Assembly (NCBI GenBank): GCA_947259165.1
Contig: CAMYKY010000009.1
Coordinates: 1-47,569 of the forward strand
DNA length: 47,569 nt
Reading direction: 5' to 3'
From: an uncultured Acidobacteriota bacterium
Lineage (GTDB): Bacteria > Acidobacteriota > Vicinamibacteria > Marinacidobacterales > SMYC01
A program made the position numbers and the translations under genes. Numbering within the stretch: position 1 is the first letter of the stretch; each line of letters opens with the position of its first letter. The notes under the pieces were generated by a model, which worked only from the letters and a program-made list of their open reading frames with translations, had not been told where the DNA came from and searched no databases. Of the stretch, positions 24,299-32,150 are shown piece by piece.

Positions 24299-25165
24299 GT
24301 GTGTCGCCGAAAGGCAAATATCAAGGTGTCGTCAACCAACGGTTTTTTCTCGTGCCCCGGGCCGAAGATCTTCGCCCATCGTGGTGCAAGTGCCTCTGCG
24401 CCCGAGAACACGCTCGAGTCGTTCCGGCTCGCTCACGAGCAGGGAGCGCCCTATCTGGAAATGGACGTCCACCTGAGCGCCGATGGCGCACCCGTAATCA
24501 TTCACGACCATTCGGTCTCACGAACGACCGGCCGGCGTGGTCGGGTCGAGAATATGACGCTCTCAGAGCTTCGCCAACTCGACGCTGGGTATAAATTCTC
24601 GACCGACTACGGTCGTACGTTCCCGTATCGCGGCAAGGGCCTGTGTATTCCAACGCTCGATGAGGTGCTGACGACGTTTCCGCGTACCGGCGTCACGCTC
24701 GAGCTCAAGCGAACCCGGGACGGGGTCGAGCGCGCCGTGGCCAATATGCTAGCGCGCCACGGGGCGGAAGATAGAGTGATCGTCGCCTCGCAGGAGCACG
24801 AAATCCTGGCGCGCTTTCGGCAAGTCGCTCCGATGGTCGCGACTAGTTTCAGCAAAGACGAAGTGCGCGACTTTCTCGTGCGGCTCCGCGGTGGCGAGCT
24901 TGACGGCTATCGCCCGCCCGGTGTCGCGTTTCAGGTTCCTGAGTACAAAGGCCTGAGGCGCGTCGTGTCGAAACCGGTCATCGAAGCTGTGCACGCGTTC
25001 GACGTCGAGGTTCATGTTTGGACGGTCAACGAGCCGGTCCACATTACCCGTTTGCTAGACTGGGGCGTGGACGGCATCATGACCGATGATCCCGCGCGAG
25101 CCTTCGCGAACGTGTCGGCTCTCAAGGACTCAGCGAGGCTTCGAGATTCGACTCATGCGATTTAA
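24299..25165 (+). CDS. Glycerophosphodiester phosphodiesterase family protein
   Basis: This TIM-barrel enzyme family splits glycerophosphodiesters to glycerol 3-phosphate and an alcohol. The catalytic motifs are present: FAHRGASASAPENTLESF (His and Arg of HRG, and the PENT block), EMDVHLSADG (metal-binding Glu and Asp), and IIHDHSVSRTT with the second catalytic His. Near the end, VHVWTVNEP and WGVDGIMTDDP complete the fold. There is no signal peptide, so it is probably cytoplasmic. GTG 24299 is given as the start; GTG 24326 is a close alternative. Its end overlaps the next gene by 11 bases. Confidence 0.9.
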   Translation: MCRRKANIKVSSTNGFFSCPGPKIFAHRGASASAPENTLESFRLAHEQGAPYLEMDVHLSADGAPVIIHDHSVSRTTGRRGRVENMTLSELRQLDAGYKFSTDYGRTFPYRGKGLCIPTLDEVLTTFPRTGVTLELKRTRDGVERAVANMLARHGAEDRVIVASQEHEILARFRQVAPMVATSFSKDEVRDFLVRLRGGELDGYRPPGVAFQVPEYKGLRRVVSKPVIEAVHAFDVEVHVWTVNEPVHITRLLDWGVDGIMTDDPARAFANVSALKDSARLRDSTHAI

Positions 25166-25682
25166 ACGCGCGCTGCTCACGTTCGTCGTCGCCATATTTG
25201 CGGTCTCCATCTCGACTTCCTGCAAAAAGAACGCTGGGCCGCAAACCGGCGCGCTCACCCCGGCGATCACGCTTTCCGATCTCGATGGAAAGAGTCTGAC
25301 TCTCAACGAGCTCCGAGGGCGCGTTGTGGTTCTCAATTTCTGGGCGACGTGGTGCCCCCCGTGCGTCAACGAGATGCCGTCGCTCCAGAAACTTCACGAG
25401 GCTCTTGCTGACAAGGGACTCTCGGTCGTCGCAGTGTCGGTAGACGAACGCTTTTCCGACATCGAAAAGTTCGTGGAGTCATTCGACTTGACCTTCACGA
25501 TCCTCCACGACGAAGGCATGAAAGTGTCTCGCGCCTACCAGACATTCAAGTTTCCCGAAACCTACATCATCGGCCGCGATGGTCGTCTGAGATCCAAGGT
25601 CGTCGGGGAGCGTGATTGGGTCGAACCTTCGGTGATTCGCGACATGGTTGCGCTCTTGAACGAGCGCTCAGGAGAAAGCTGA
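25155..25682 (+). CDS. TlpA/ResA-type thiol-disulfide oxidoreductase lipoprotein
   Basis: The ATG at 25155 gives 175 residues. A signal peptide with lipobox (SISTSC) anchors it outside the inner membrane. The thioredoxin fold begins near residue 35 and has the redox motif FWATWCPPCVNEMPSL, then a typical cis-Pro segment FKFPETYIIG. This family reduces periplasmic disulfides, often during cytochrome c maturation, which fits an organism with a multiheme cytochrome nearby. It is not in the respiratory operon. It overlaps the preceding gene, so coupled translation is likely. Confidence 0.9.
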   Translation: MRFKRALLTFVVAIFAVSISTSCKKNAGPQTGALTPAITLSDLDGKSLTLNELRGRVVVLNFWATWCPPCVNEMPSLQKLHEALADKGLSVVAVSVDERFSDIEKFVESFDLTFTILHDEGMKVSRAYQTFKFPETYIIGRDGRLRSKVVGERDWVEPSVIRDMVALLNERSGES

Positions 25683-25694
25683 GCTCACGCGAGC

Positions 25695-26285
25695 ATGCAT
25701 ATCGGACGGCATATTGTTCAGGAGCTGGTTCTCGAATACGGTGAGCCGACCATCGAGCGGTGGGACGTGCCGCTGACCGAAGACGAATTTCGAAACGTCG
25801 AGCGACATCGACAACGGAGGCGGGCGCACGACGTAAGCTTGTTGATTTTGAACGCGGGCGACGCCGCGGTCATCCGCAAGTCCGGTTATCCGGATGGTGC
25901 CTATCGAATCCCGTCCGGAGGGGTCCATCCGGAAGAGTCGTTTGTCGACGGTGCGCTGCGAGAGGCCTACGAGGAGACTGGGCTGTCGGTGGGGATCGAA
26001 GACTATCTATTGCAGGTCCATGCGAGCTTCACGTTCGGTGGTGACCGGGCCCAATGGACAACCCACGTGATGCTCGCCCGTCCCCTTGGTGGTGGCGTCG
26101 AGATCCAACCGCACGATCACGAAGAGATCGAAGCGGCTCGGTGGATGGATTTCAATGATCTCGTTGACCGCGTGAGCCCCCTCCTCGAGGACTCCGGGCT
26201 CGGCGGCTTGCGATACCGCGCGCGAATCCACAGGAGGCTATCCGAGCTCGACGAACGCACTGGCACGAACGCCGCGGCGAGTTAA
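25695..26285 (+). CDS. Nudix hydrolase
   Basis: This 196-residue protein has a full Nudix box: GGVHPEESFVDG then ALREAYEETGLSVG (about 75-100). The N-terminal about 45 residues carry a basic stretch (RHRQRRRAHD) ahead of the fold. The substrate is not clear from sequence. It lacks the ADP-ribose subgroup features of the other Nudix protein in this window. The stop and the next start share one base (TAATG), so it is translated with the cNMP gene. Confidence 0.85.
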   Translation: MHIGRHIVQELVLEYGEPTIERWDVPLTEDEFRNVERHRQRRRAHDVSLLILNAGDAAVIRKSGYPDGAYRIPSGGVHPEESFVDGALREAYEETGLSVGIEDYLLQVHASFTFGGDRAQWTTHVMLARPLGGGVEIQPHDHEEIEAARWMDFNDLVDRVSPLLEDSGLGGLRYRARIHRRLSELDERTGTNAAAS

Positions 26286-27487
26286 TGAGCGACGCTGACT
26301 CCGCTGCTGAGCTCCGAGCAGCCGAGAGATTCCGCCGCGGTGGCAAGGCCGACAAGGCCGCGGACGTCTACCAGGGCTTACTCGTGAAAGATCCGTCGAA
26401 TGCCGATGTGCGTCGGAACCTCGCCGATTTGCAGCTCGAGATGGGCAATCGAGACGGCGCGATCTCTCAATACGTCAAGATTCAGGAACAGTTGGCGGCC
26501 GAGGGTGACGTTTTGGGCGCCATCACGGCCGGACTCAAGGTCGTCGAGATCGACCCGAAGTTCGACAACCCGCTCGCCTATGTCGCCAAAGTCAAAGTCG
26601 AGAGTCTTCGCGACGAGCAGAAGGCCAAGACGACGCAACCTGTCGCCTCCCGTGCGGTCACACCTCTCGACGACATCCCGCTGCTATCGGATCTGACCGC
26701 CGAAGAGTTGTCGGACGTTGCAAAAACGATGAAGCGCCACGAGCTCGCCGAAGGGCAGATACTGTTTCACGAGGGCGATGCGGGCGAATCGCTCTACTTC
26801 GTCAACGAGGGACTTCTCGAGGCTAAGGCGAAAGGATCGAAGCTCGGCTTGATCTCGTCGGGCCAGTGCTTCGGTGAGTTCTCTTTCCTGACGCTCAAGC
26901 CTCGAACCGCGACGGTGAAAGCGCTCGAGCGATCCGAGCTCTTGGAGCTCTCCGCCGACAAGATGCGGAGTGTCGTCCAAAACCAGCCCCGCCTGGCCGG
27001 GGTGCTGTTCAACATGTTCCGCGACCGAGCACTCGCTAACGTGCTTTCGCAGTCACCTTTGTTCGAGATGCTGCCGTCGAAGGACCGCGCCCGACTCGCG
27101 CCACAGTTCAAACTCGTCACCCTGTCGAAAGGCGAAGACGCTTTTCAAGAGGGTGAGCGAGGCGGGGCTCTGTTTGTGGTCAAAGAGGGCTCGCTCATTG
27201 TCAAAGCGACGATCCAGGGTGAGCTAGTCGAGCTCGCAACTCTTGGACAGCACCAGTTCTTTGGGGAAGTCTCGTTCCTCACCGGTGTTCCGCGAACCGC
27301 CACGGTCCACGCGCTAGAAGCCTCTGAGCTTCTCAAGATCGAAGAGGATGAGCTGAGAGAGCTACTGGGACACCATCCCTACATACGAGAAGTGTTGGCG
27401 CGCTACCACCTCGACCGTGTCACCGCCACTGCGGAAACACTCAAGGCGTTCTTGAAGAAGGAAAAAGTGGAAGGGATTGTCGGCTAG
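26285..27487 (+). CDS. TPR plus double cyclic-nucleotide-binding-domain protein
   Basis: This is a 400-residue protein. The first about 90 residues are TPR-like (ADVYQGLLVKDPSNADVRRN). Two cNMP-binding-like domains follow at about 130-245 and 255-375, each with a GE-F-GE core: HEGDAGESLYFV ... GQCFGEFSFLTLKPRTATV and EGERGGALFVV ... QFFGEVSFLTGVPRTATV. The Arg-Thr-Ala pattern after the GE block is the phosphate cassette. There is no DNA-binding or kinase domain, so it may be a sensor or scaffold rather than a CRP-type regulator. Ligand and partner are unknown. Confidence 0.85.
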   Translation: MSDADSAAELRAAERFRRGGKADKAADVYQGLLVKDPSNADVRRNLADLQLEMGNRDGAISQYVKIQEQLAAEGDVLGAITAGLKVVEIDPKFDNPLAYVAKVKVESLRDEQKAKTTQPVASRAVTPLDDIPLLSDLTAEELSDVAKTMKRHELAEGQILFHEGDAGESLYFVNEGLLEAKAKGSKLGLISSGQCFGEFSFLTLKPRTATVKALERSELLELSADKMRSVVQNQPRLAGVLFNMFRDRALANVLSQSPLFEMLPSKDRARLAPQFKLVTLSKGEDAFQEGERGGALFVVKEGSLIVKATIQGELVELATLGQHQFFGEVSFLTGVPRTATVHALEASELLKIEEDELRELLGHHPYIREVLARYHLDRVTATAETLKAFLKKEKVEGIVG

Positions 27488-27523
27488 AGTGCCAAGCCGA
27501 GTAGCGAGAAGAAACGTACCCGC

Positions 27524-27754
27524 CTAGAACTCGTCTTCGTCCTCAGTATCGTCGAGGAGGGACTCCTCTGGAGGATCGGGAAGCTCAGCGGGAAGAAAGG
27601 CCTCCACGAGGCCGTCGTCGACTTCCTGGATCGCGATAGCTGCCGGCTTGCGGGAGCGGCTTTGTATCCGCGGAACCGCGCCTTGCATGATCTGGCGCGC
27701 GCGCTGGGCGGCGATGTTGATTCGCATAAACAGTCCGGCCTCGTTGATATCCAA
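27524..27754 (-). CDS. rpoZ: RNA polymerase omega subunit
   Basis: This short protein has 76 residues. The core string RINIAAQRARQIMQGAVPRI then SRKPAAIAIQEVDDGLVEAF matches the omega fold (A-x-R-A-R-Q-x-x-x-G-A and the K-P-x-x-I-A-x-x-E block). The C-terminus is acidic, also usual. Omega helps RNA polymerase assembly and, in many bacteria, ppGpp response. The start is TTG, with AGGAGG eight bases upstream on the minus strand, which decides the start. It stands alone rather than next to gmk. The cNMP gene ends 36 bases away on the opposite strand. Confidence 0.8.
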   Translation of the reverse strand: MDINEAGLFMRINIAAQRARQIMQGAVPRIQSRSRKPAAIAIQEVDDGLVEAFLPAELPDPPEESLLDDTEDEDEF

Positions 27755-27784
27755 CGTTTGATCCTCCTCGATCGAAAACTCCCT

Positions 27785-27793
27785 ATTATATCA
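27785..27793 (-). promoter_or_regulatory. Extended -10 promoter for rpoZ
   Basis: On the minus strand the sequence reads TGATATAAT, a perfect TATAAT with the TG extension, about 30 bases before the TTG start. No good -35 is seen, as is usual for extended -10 promoters. Confidence 0.5.
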
Positions 27794-27956
27794 CGGCTTG
27801 CTGGCCCTCGGCGCGTAGCATTTCATTGGTGATGTTCTCTTGACTTACACCTGTATTCTACGCGGGTTTTGTGGCCGTGGCTGCTGTGCTATTGTGACCG
27901 AAGCAACTTGTTTTGGATTTTGAAATGACCCTTCGTAGGAAAGCGGGGAGATTCTG

Positions 27957-28295
27957 ATGCACGCAGAAGTTGGACAGCGCATTCGTGAGCTTCGGCAGAA
28001 GCGGGGGATGCTTCAGGAGGAGTTGGCGAGAAAGGCAGGCCTTTCGCCCTCGGCGCTCTCGAATTTTGAGCAGGGACGTCGCCGCACGTCACTCGACTGG
28101 CTCAAGAAGATCAGCAAGTCGCTCGGCGTAAACGTTTCAGACCTAATTCCGGAAAGCCGGACCCGAAAGCCGCTCGCGGAGTCGAAGGAAGAAGAAAAGC
28201 TCCTGAGCCACTGGCGCAAAGTCGGAAACCCCGACCTACAGGATCAGCTCCTCGAGGTGATCGAGCTTTCGGCGGCTGGCATCGGGAAGCGCTGA
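27957..28295 (+). CDS. XRE-family helix-turn-helix regulator
   Basis: This 112-residue protein has an N-terminal HTH_3 domain: VGQRIRELRQKRGMLQEELA, KAGLSPSALSNFEQGRRR, and TSLDWLKKISKSLGVNVSDL (about 5-62). The C-terminal about 45 residues are charged and may mediate dimerisation. The upstream GGGGAG at about ten bases supports the ATG. Targets are unknown; no neighbour looks like an obvious partner such as a toxin or peptidase. Confidence 0.88.
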   Translation: MHAEVGQRIRELRQKRGMLQEELARKAGLSPSALSNFEQGRRRTSLDWLKKISKSLGVNVSDLIPESRTRKPLAESKEEEKLLSHWRKVGNPDLQDQLLEVIELSAAGIGKR

Positions 28296-28310
28296 ACAAG
28301 CTTTGGATCC

Positions 28311-28398
28311 GTAACCCCCTCTCCCGCTTGCGGGAAGAGGGCCTGGGGTCGGTTACTTGAAGTATCGACGAGCCGTCGGCCCGATCGTTACTTCAAGT
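28311..28398. repeat. REP-like hairpin and second inverted repeat
   Basis: CCCTCTCCCGC (28317-28327) pairs with GCGGGAAGAGGG (28330-28341), and GTAACC with GGTTAC form outer arms (28311-28356). A second pair, ACTTGAAGTA (28355-28364) and TACTTCAAGT (28389-28398), spans the end of the TetR gene. The region lies between convergent genes and could act as a bidirectional terminator, though no long T-run is present. CCCTCTCCC-type hairpins are often dispersed REP-like units. Confidence 0.55.
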
Positions 28399-29005
28399 AG
28401 CCTTTAGTGAAGTGCTCGGTTAGCTCGTGGGCGAGTTGCTCTTCCGTCAACGGGCCGTCGACCTTGTACCACTGGTAGATCCAATTCAAAGACCCCAAGA
28501 GAAAGAACGTCGCCGCCGTAGGGTCCAGCTCGCTCCGAGCAGCACCATTCTTTTGCAGCCGTACGAGCAAATCCCTGACGTAGTCGATGTACTCTTTCTT
28601 TCGCTGCAAGATCTTCTCTCGATAGACTCCGGTCAACGCCGTCCGTTCGTGGAGAATGATCGTGACCTCGCGGGGTCGGTTGAGCACCATGTGCGTGTGC
28701 AGCTTGATGAGCTCTTTGAGCAGTGCCGTGGGCTCCTCTATTGCTTCTAGCGGTTTCAAAACCGTCTCATTGAGTAGGTCGAGCCCGTAGTCCGTGATCA
28801 GGTAGAGCAAATGCTCCTTGCTCTCGACGAAGTAGTAGAGACCCGCTTTGGTGATGCCGACTTCCTCGGCGATGTCGCTCATCGACGTGGAATCGTACCC
28901 CTTGACGCAGAAAAGCTGCGCGGCCTTCTCCAGAATTTGACCGCGGCGCTCGTTCAGACGCGAGGATCGACCCACTTTCTTGGTTTCGGGTGCACTTTTC
29001 GGCAA
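28388..29005 (-). CDS. TetR/AcrR-family regulator
   Basis: This 205-residue protein has an N-terminal TetR HTH (about 20-66): GQILEKAAQLFCVKGYDSTS, MSDIAEEVGITKAGLYYFVE and SKEHLLYLI. The C-terminal helical domain (NRPREVTIILHERTALTGVY, LDPTAATFFLLGSLNWIYQW) is like those of regulators of fatty-acid or acyl-CoA metabolism, but the ligand is only a guess. The start is TTG with GGGAG upstream. A small dyad just upstream may be its own operator. Confidence 0.88.
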   Translation of the reverse strand: MPKSAPETKKVGRSSRLNERRGQILEKAAQLFCVKGYDSTSMSDIAEEVGITKAGLYYFVESKEHLLYLITDYGLDLLNETVLKPLEAIEEPTALLKELIKLHTHMVLNRPREVTIILHERTALTGVYREKILQRKKEYIDYVRDLLVRLQKNGAARSELDPTAATFFLLGSLNWIYQWYKVDGPLTEEQLAHELTEHFTKGYLK

Positions 29006-29016
29006 TGGCTCGTCTC

Positions 29017-29040
29017 CCTGACGTCGAGAATTCTGTCAGG
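29017..29040. promoter_or_regulatory. Possible TetR operator dyad
   Basis: CCTGAC at 29017-29022 and GTCAGG at 29035-29040 form an inverted repeat with a 12-base spacer. It lies 12-35 bases before the TetR start, the expected place for self-repression. The match is short, so this is tentative. Confidence 0.35.
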
Positions 29041-29154
29041 TAGGGGCTTCCCAAGCAACCGAACGCTGCTGTGCGATTCGGCGATGCCCCGAGGCTTTCG
29101 TCACCGGGCGAGGCGTCGAGTGGTTTTATCCCATCGATCAGAGAATACTTCTCA

Positions 29155-29793
29155 TCAAGTAGCTTCGAAGAGGTCTTTGTCGATGGCTTGCCGCCGCGCC
29201 GCGTCGATCTCGAGTGCCGCTGCCAAGCTCTCGAGCCACGCTTTCTCCGTTTCGGCGACGGCGTCGTCCGCGAGGATGACGAGAGCCCCGAATCGATAGA
29301 GGGTTTCTTTATCGTCCCTGTCCACCACGAGTCCGGAAAGCTCCACTGGCGCTGCGGGGATCACGAGATCTTTGCGGATCTGAACGACCTGCTCGGTCGA
29401 TAGCCCTGATTCATCGAGTCGTTTGTCGAGGAGCTGCTTCTCCGCGGAATCCATCTCTCCATCGGCGAGCGCCGCGGATACCATCGTGCGAACGATGGCG
29501 TAGACGAGCTCTTGCGGCGGAGGGATCGGCGGTGGCAGAGCAGGAGGCTCCTGGTTTGACGCGGCGGTTCGCGGCACCGGGGGTAGCTGTGGCGGCAGGG
29601 GCGGACGCGGCCTTGCGCTCGGCGCCGCCGGCGTTGCAGGTCGTCGCATCTTGTCGACTGCAAGAGCACCGGCGATGGCTGCGCCACCCAGCAAGATCAT
29701 GTTCTTTCCACCCACCGCACGAACGAACGAACGCGCGTTCACGCCAGTGGATTTACGGATGAGATCTGAAACCATGCGATCGAGAAAAGCCAT
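29155..29793 (-). CDS. DUF533 / TerB-like protein
   Basis: This 212-residue protein has a hydrophobic stretch (NMILLGGAAIAGALAV, about 31-46), then a very Pro-rich linker (about 52-92). A helical domain follows with IVRTMVSAALADGEMDSAEK and a later LVILADDAVAETEKAWLESL. These two D-rich helices with A-x-x-A-D-G-x-x-x-x-x-E are the TerB-like metal-binding pattern found in DUF533 proteins (YebE type). The function is unknown; membrane association is likely. Confidence 0.78.
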   Translation of the reverse strand: MAFLDRMVSDLIRKSTGVNARSFVRAVGGKNMILLGGAAIAGALAVDKMRRPATPAAPSARPRPPLPPQLPPVPRTAASNQEPPALPPPIPPPQELVYAIVRTMVSAALADGEMDSAEKQLLDKRLDESGLSTEQVVQIRKDLVIPAAPVELSGLVVDRDDKETLYRFGALVILADDAVAETEKAWLESLAAALEIDAARRQAIDKDLFEAT

Positions 29794-29856
29794 GGGACTC
29801 CTGAATGCTCAATACCGACTCTTTCAAAACGCGTGACACTGGGAGATCCTACGATG

Positions 29857-32115
29857 TCACGACTCGTTGCGCTTCGCGAAAGGGTTGTTGACGAACTTAT
29901 TCTGCGCACGCGGTTGGGTCTTTTTCGGTTCTCTTGCGCCCACTCGATTCGGAGCCGTTTCGCGTCGGGCGCTGAGTGCGATTCGCCGTCGGTCCAAGTC
30001 CACACTGAGGACGCGGACGTTCAGCTTGTCGCCGACCTTCACGACCTCTGCAGGATCCTTGACGAAACGATCGGCGAGTTGCGACACGTGCACCAGGCCG
30101 TCCTGGTGGACACCCAAGTCGACGAACGCACCGAAAGCGGTGACGTTGGTAACCACGCCTTCGAGCTCCATGCCTACCGTCAAGTCTTCGGGGGTGCGGA
30201 CGTCATCGCGGAACTTGGGGGGCTCGAACGACGCACGCGGGTCACGCCCGGGTCTTTCGAGCTCGCGAAGGATGTCGCTGAGCGTGTAGCTTCCGACATC
30301 GCCGGCTTCGTAGTTGCGGGGGTCGATCCGTTTCACGCTCGTGGGGTTCCCGATGAGCTCCCCTACGGAGCAGGAGAGGTCCTTTGCCATGCGCTCGACG
30401 AGGCGGTAGCGCTCGGGGTGGACGGCGCTTGCGTCGAGTGGCTCTGGACCGGAAGGAATTCGCAAGAAACCGGCGGCCTGCTCGAATGCTTTGGGTCCCA
30501 GGCCGGGCACCTCCCGAAGGGAGCCTCGAGTGTCGAATGGACCTTTGTCGTTACGATATTCGACGATCTTCTTCGCGAGAGAGGCGCTGATGCCCGCGAC
30601 CCGGCTCAGAAGAGACGCGCTCGTCGTGTTGACGTTGACTCCGACGGCGTTCACGCAGCTCTCAACGACCTCGTCGAGCTTCCTCGCGAGGAGCGGTTGG
30701 GACACGTCGTGTTGATACTGGCCGACACCGATGCTCTTTGGGTCGACCTTGACGAGCTCGGCGAGTGGATCCTGGAGTCTCCGCGCGATGCTGATTGCGC
30801 CGCGGACGGTCAAATCGAGCTCGGGAAACTCCTCCCGCGCGACCTCGCTTGCGGAGTAGACACTGGCGCCGGACTCGCTGACGGAGACACAAGGCACACT
30901 CGAGGGCTCGAGCCCCTGCGACTCGAGCGCGTCACGCGCGAACGTCTCGGTCTCACGTCCGTGGGTGCCGTTTCCAACCGCGACGGCGCGCACGGGGTAT
31001 TGGCGACAAAGATCGCCGAACGTTTCCTTCGCTTTCGCTAGAGCCGTTTCCCCCTGGACGAGATAAATCGTCGCGTGTTGGAGCAGCTTTCCCGTCTCGT
31101 CGACGAGTGCGCACTTGCAGCCCGTACGTTGGCCTGGGTCGACCCCGACGACAGCCTTCGAGCCGAAAGGCGCCGCGAGGAGAAGCTCTCGCAGGTTCTT
31201 GGCGAAAATCTCGATCGCGGCTGAGTCGGAGCGCTCTTTGAGCTCGCCGGCCGCATCCGCTTCGACGGACGGACGAATCAGCCTGCCAAGAGCGTCCTCG
31301 ATGACGTGACGGATTTGGCTCATCCATGCGGTGTCTTTCCGAACGGGGATTCGTTCCTCGATGAACGTCCGGTGCGGCTCGACGTCGAGAGAGAGGGCTG
31401 GCTTGAGCACTCCTTCCGCCTCGCCGCGGCGAATGGCGAGATAGCGGTGCGAGGGAATTGCTTTGAGAGGCTCCTCGTAGTCCGCGTACATGTCGAACTT
31501 CGTTTTCTGGTCGCGGAAATTCTTCTTCTTCGAGACCCGGACGACGCCGTTTCGCAGATAGGCTTCGCGCAGCCGTTTGCGAATGCCTGCGTCATCGGAG
31601 AGTCGTTCCGCGCAGATGTCGCGCGCTCCAGAGAGAGCCGCTTCGACATCCGGCACTTGGCGCTCGACATCGACGAACCGTGCCGCCGCCGTTTCCGGTT
31701 CGAGGTCTCTCGGCTGGGACCATATGAGCTCAGCGAGGGGCTCGAGCCCACGCTCCCGGGCGATGGTCGCGCGGGTGCGACGTTTGGGCTTGTAAGGCAA
31801 ATAGAGGTCTTCGAGCTCGGCCTTGGTGCGGCATTCTGATATTGCCCTCGAAAGCTCGGCGCTGAGCTTGCCCTGGCCGCGGATCTCTGCGAGCACGGTC
31901 GCTCGACGCGTCTCCAACTCCGAAAGGTAAGCGCCGCGTTCCTCGATGGCGCGAATCTGCACCTCGTCGAGCCCGCCGGTCGCTTCTTTGCGATAGCGGG
32001 CAATGAAGGGGACCGTGGCGCCTTCACCGAGAAGATGCACGACCGCCGCGACTCCTAGGGATTGCAGGGCGAGGTCCTTGGCGATCTGCGGTGTAGGGTC
32101 GAAGACTTCTTCCAT
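29857..32115 (-). CDS. tex: Tex-family S1 RNA-binding protein
   Basis: This 752-residue protein is the usual length for Tex, a conserved transcription and RNA-binding factor. The domains are in the standard order: N-terminal helical region (ATVPFIARYRKEATGGLDEV), YqgF/RuvX-like nuclease fold (VVGVDPGQRTGCKCALVD), helix-hairpin-helix pair (VAGISASLAKKIVEYRN, VPGLGPKAFEQAAGFLRI), and a C-terminal S1 domain (GMELEGVVTNVTAFGAFVDL, VGDKLNVRVLSVDLDRRRIA). A basic tail follows S1. It is a single gene with no clear operon partner. Confidence 0.96.
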   Translation of the reverse strand: MEEVFDPTPQIAKDLALQSLGVAAVVHLLGEGATVPFIARYRKEATGGLDEVQIRAIEERGAYLSELETRRATVLAEIRGQGKLSAELSRAISECRTKAELEDLYLPYKPKRRTRATIARERGLEPLAELIWSQPRDLEPETAAARFVDVERQVPDVEAALSGARDICAERLSDDAGIRKRLREAYLRNGVVRVSKKKNFRDQKTKFDMYADYEEPLKAIPSHRYLAIRRGEAEGVLKPALSLDVEPHRTFIEERIPVRKDTAWMSQIRHVIEDALGRLIRPSVEADAAGELKERSDSAAIEIFAKNLRELLLAAPFGSKAVVGVDPGQRTGCKCALVDETGKLLQHATIYLVQGETALAKAKETFGDLCRQYPVRAVAVGNGTHGRETETFARDALESQGLEPSSVPCVSVSESGASVYSASEVAREEFPELDLTVRGAISIARRLQDPLAELVKVDPKSIGVGQYQHDVSQPLLARKLDEVVESCVNAVGVNVNTTSASLLSRVAGISASLAKKIVEYRNDKGPFDTRGSLREVPGLGPKAFEQAAGFLRIPSGPEPLDASAVHPERYRLVERMAKDLSCSVGELIGNPTSVKRIDPRNYEAGDVGSYTLSDILRELERPGRDPRASFEPPKFRDDVRTPEDLTVGMELEGVVTNVTAFGAFVDLGVHQDGLVHVSQLADRFVKDPAEVVKVGDKLNVRVLSVDLDRRRIALSARRETAPNRVGAREPKKTQPRAQNKFVNNPFAKRNES

Positions 32116-32150
32116 GGGCGTACTTTATCGTGGTGCGTTCGCTGCGTCAG

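Noticed and set aside
28311..28356. CRISPR repeat or tRNA-like hairpin
   Set aside because: There is a single hairpin with no repeat-spacer pattern and no cloverleaf; REP-like element fits better.
29833..31041. Long 402-codon frame antisense to tex
   Set aside because: Tex is complete and conserved on the other strand; this frame has no domain features.
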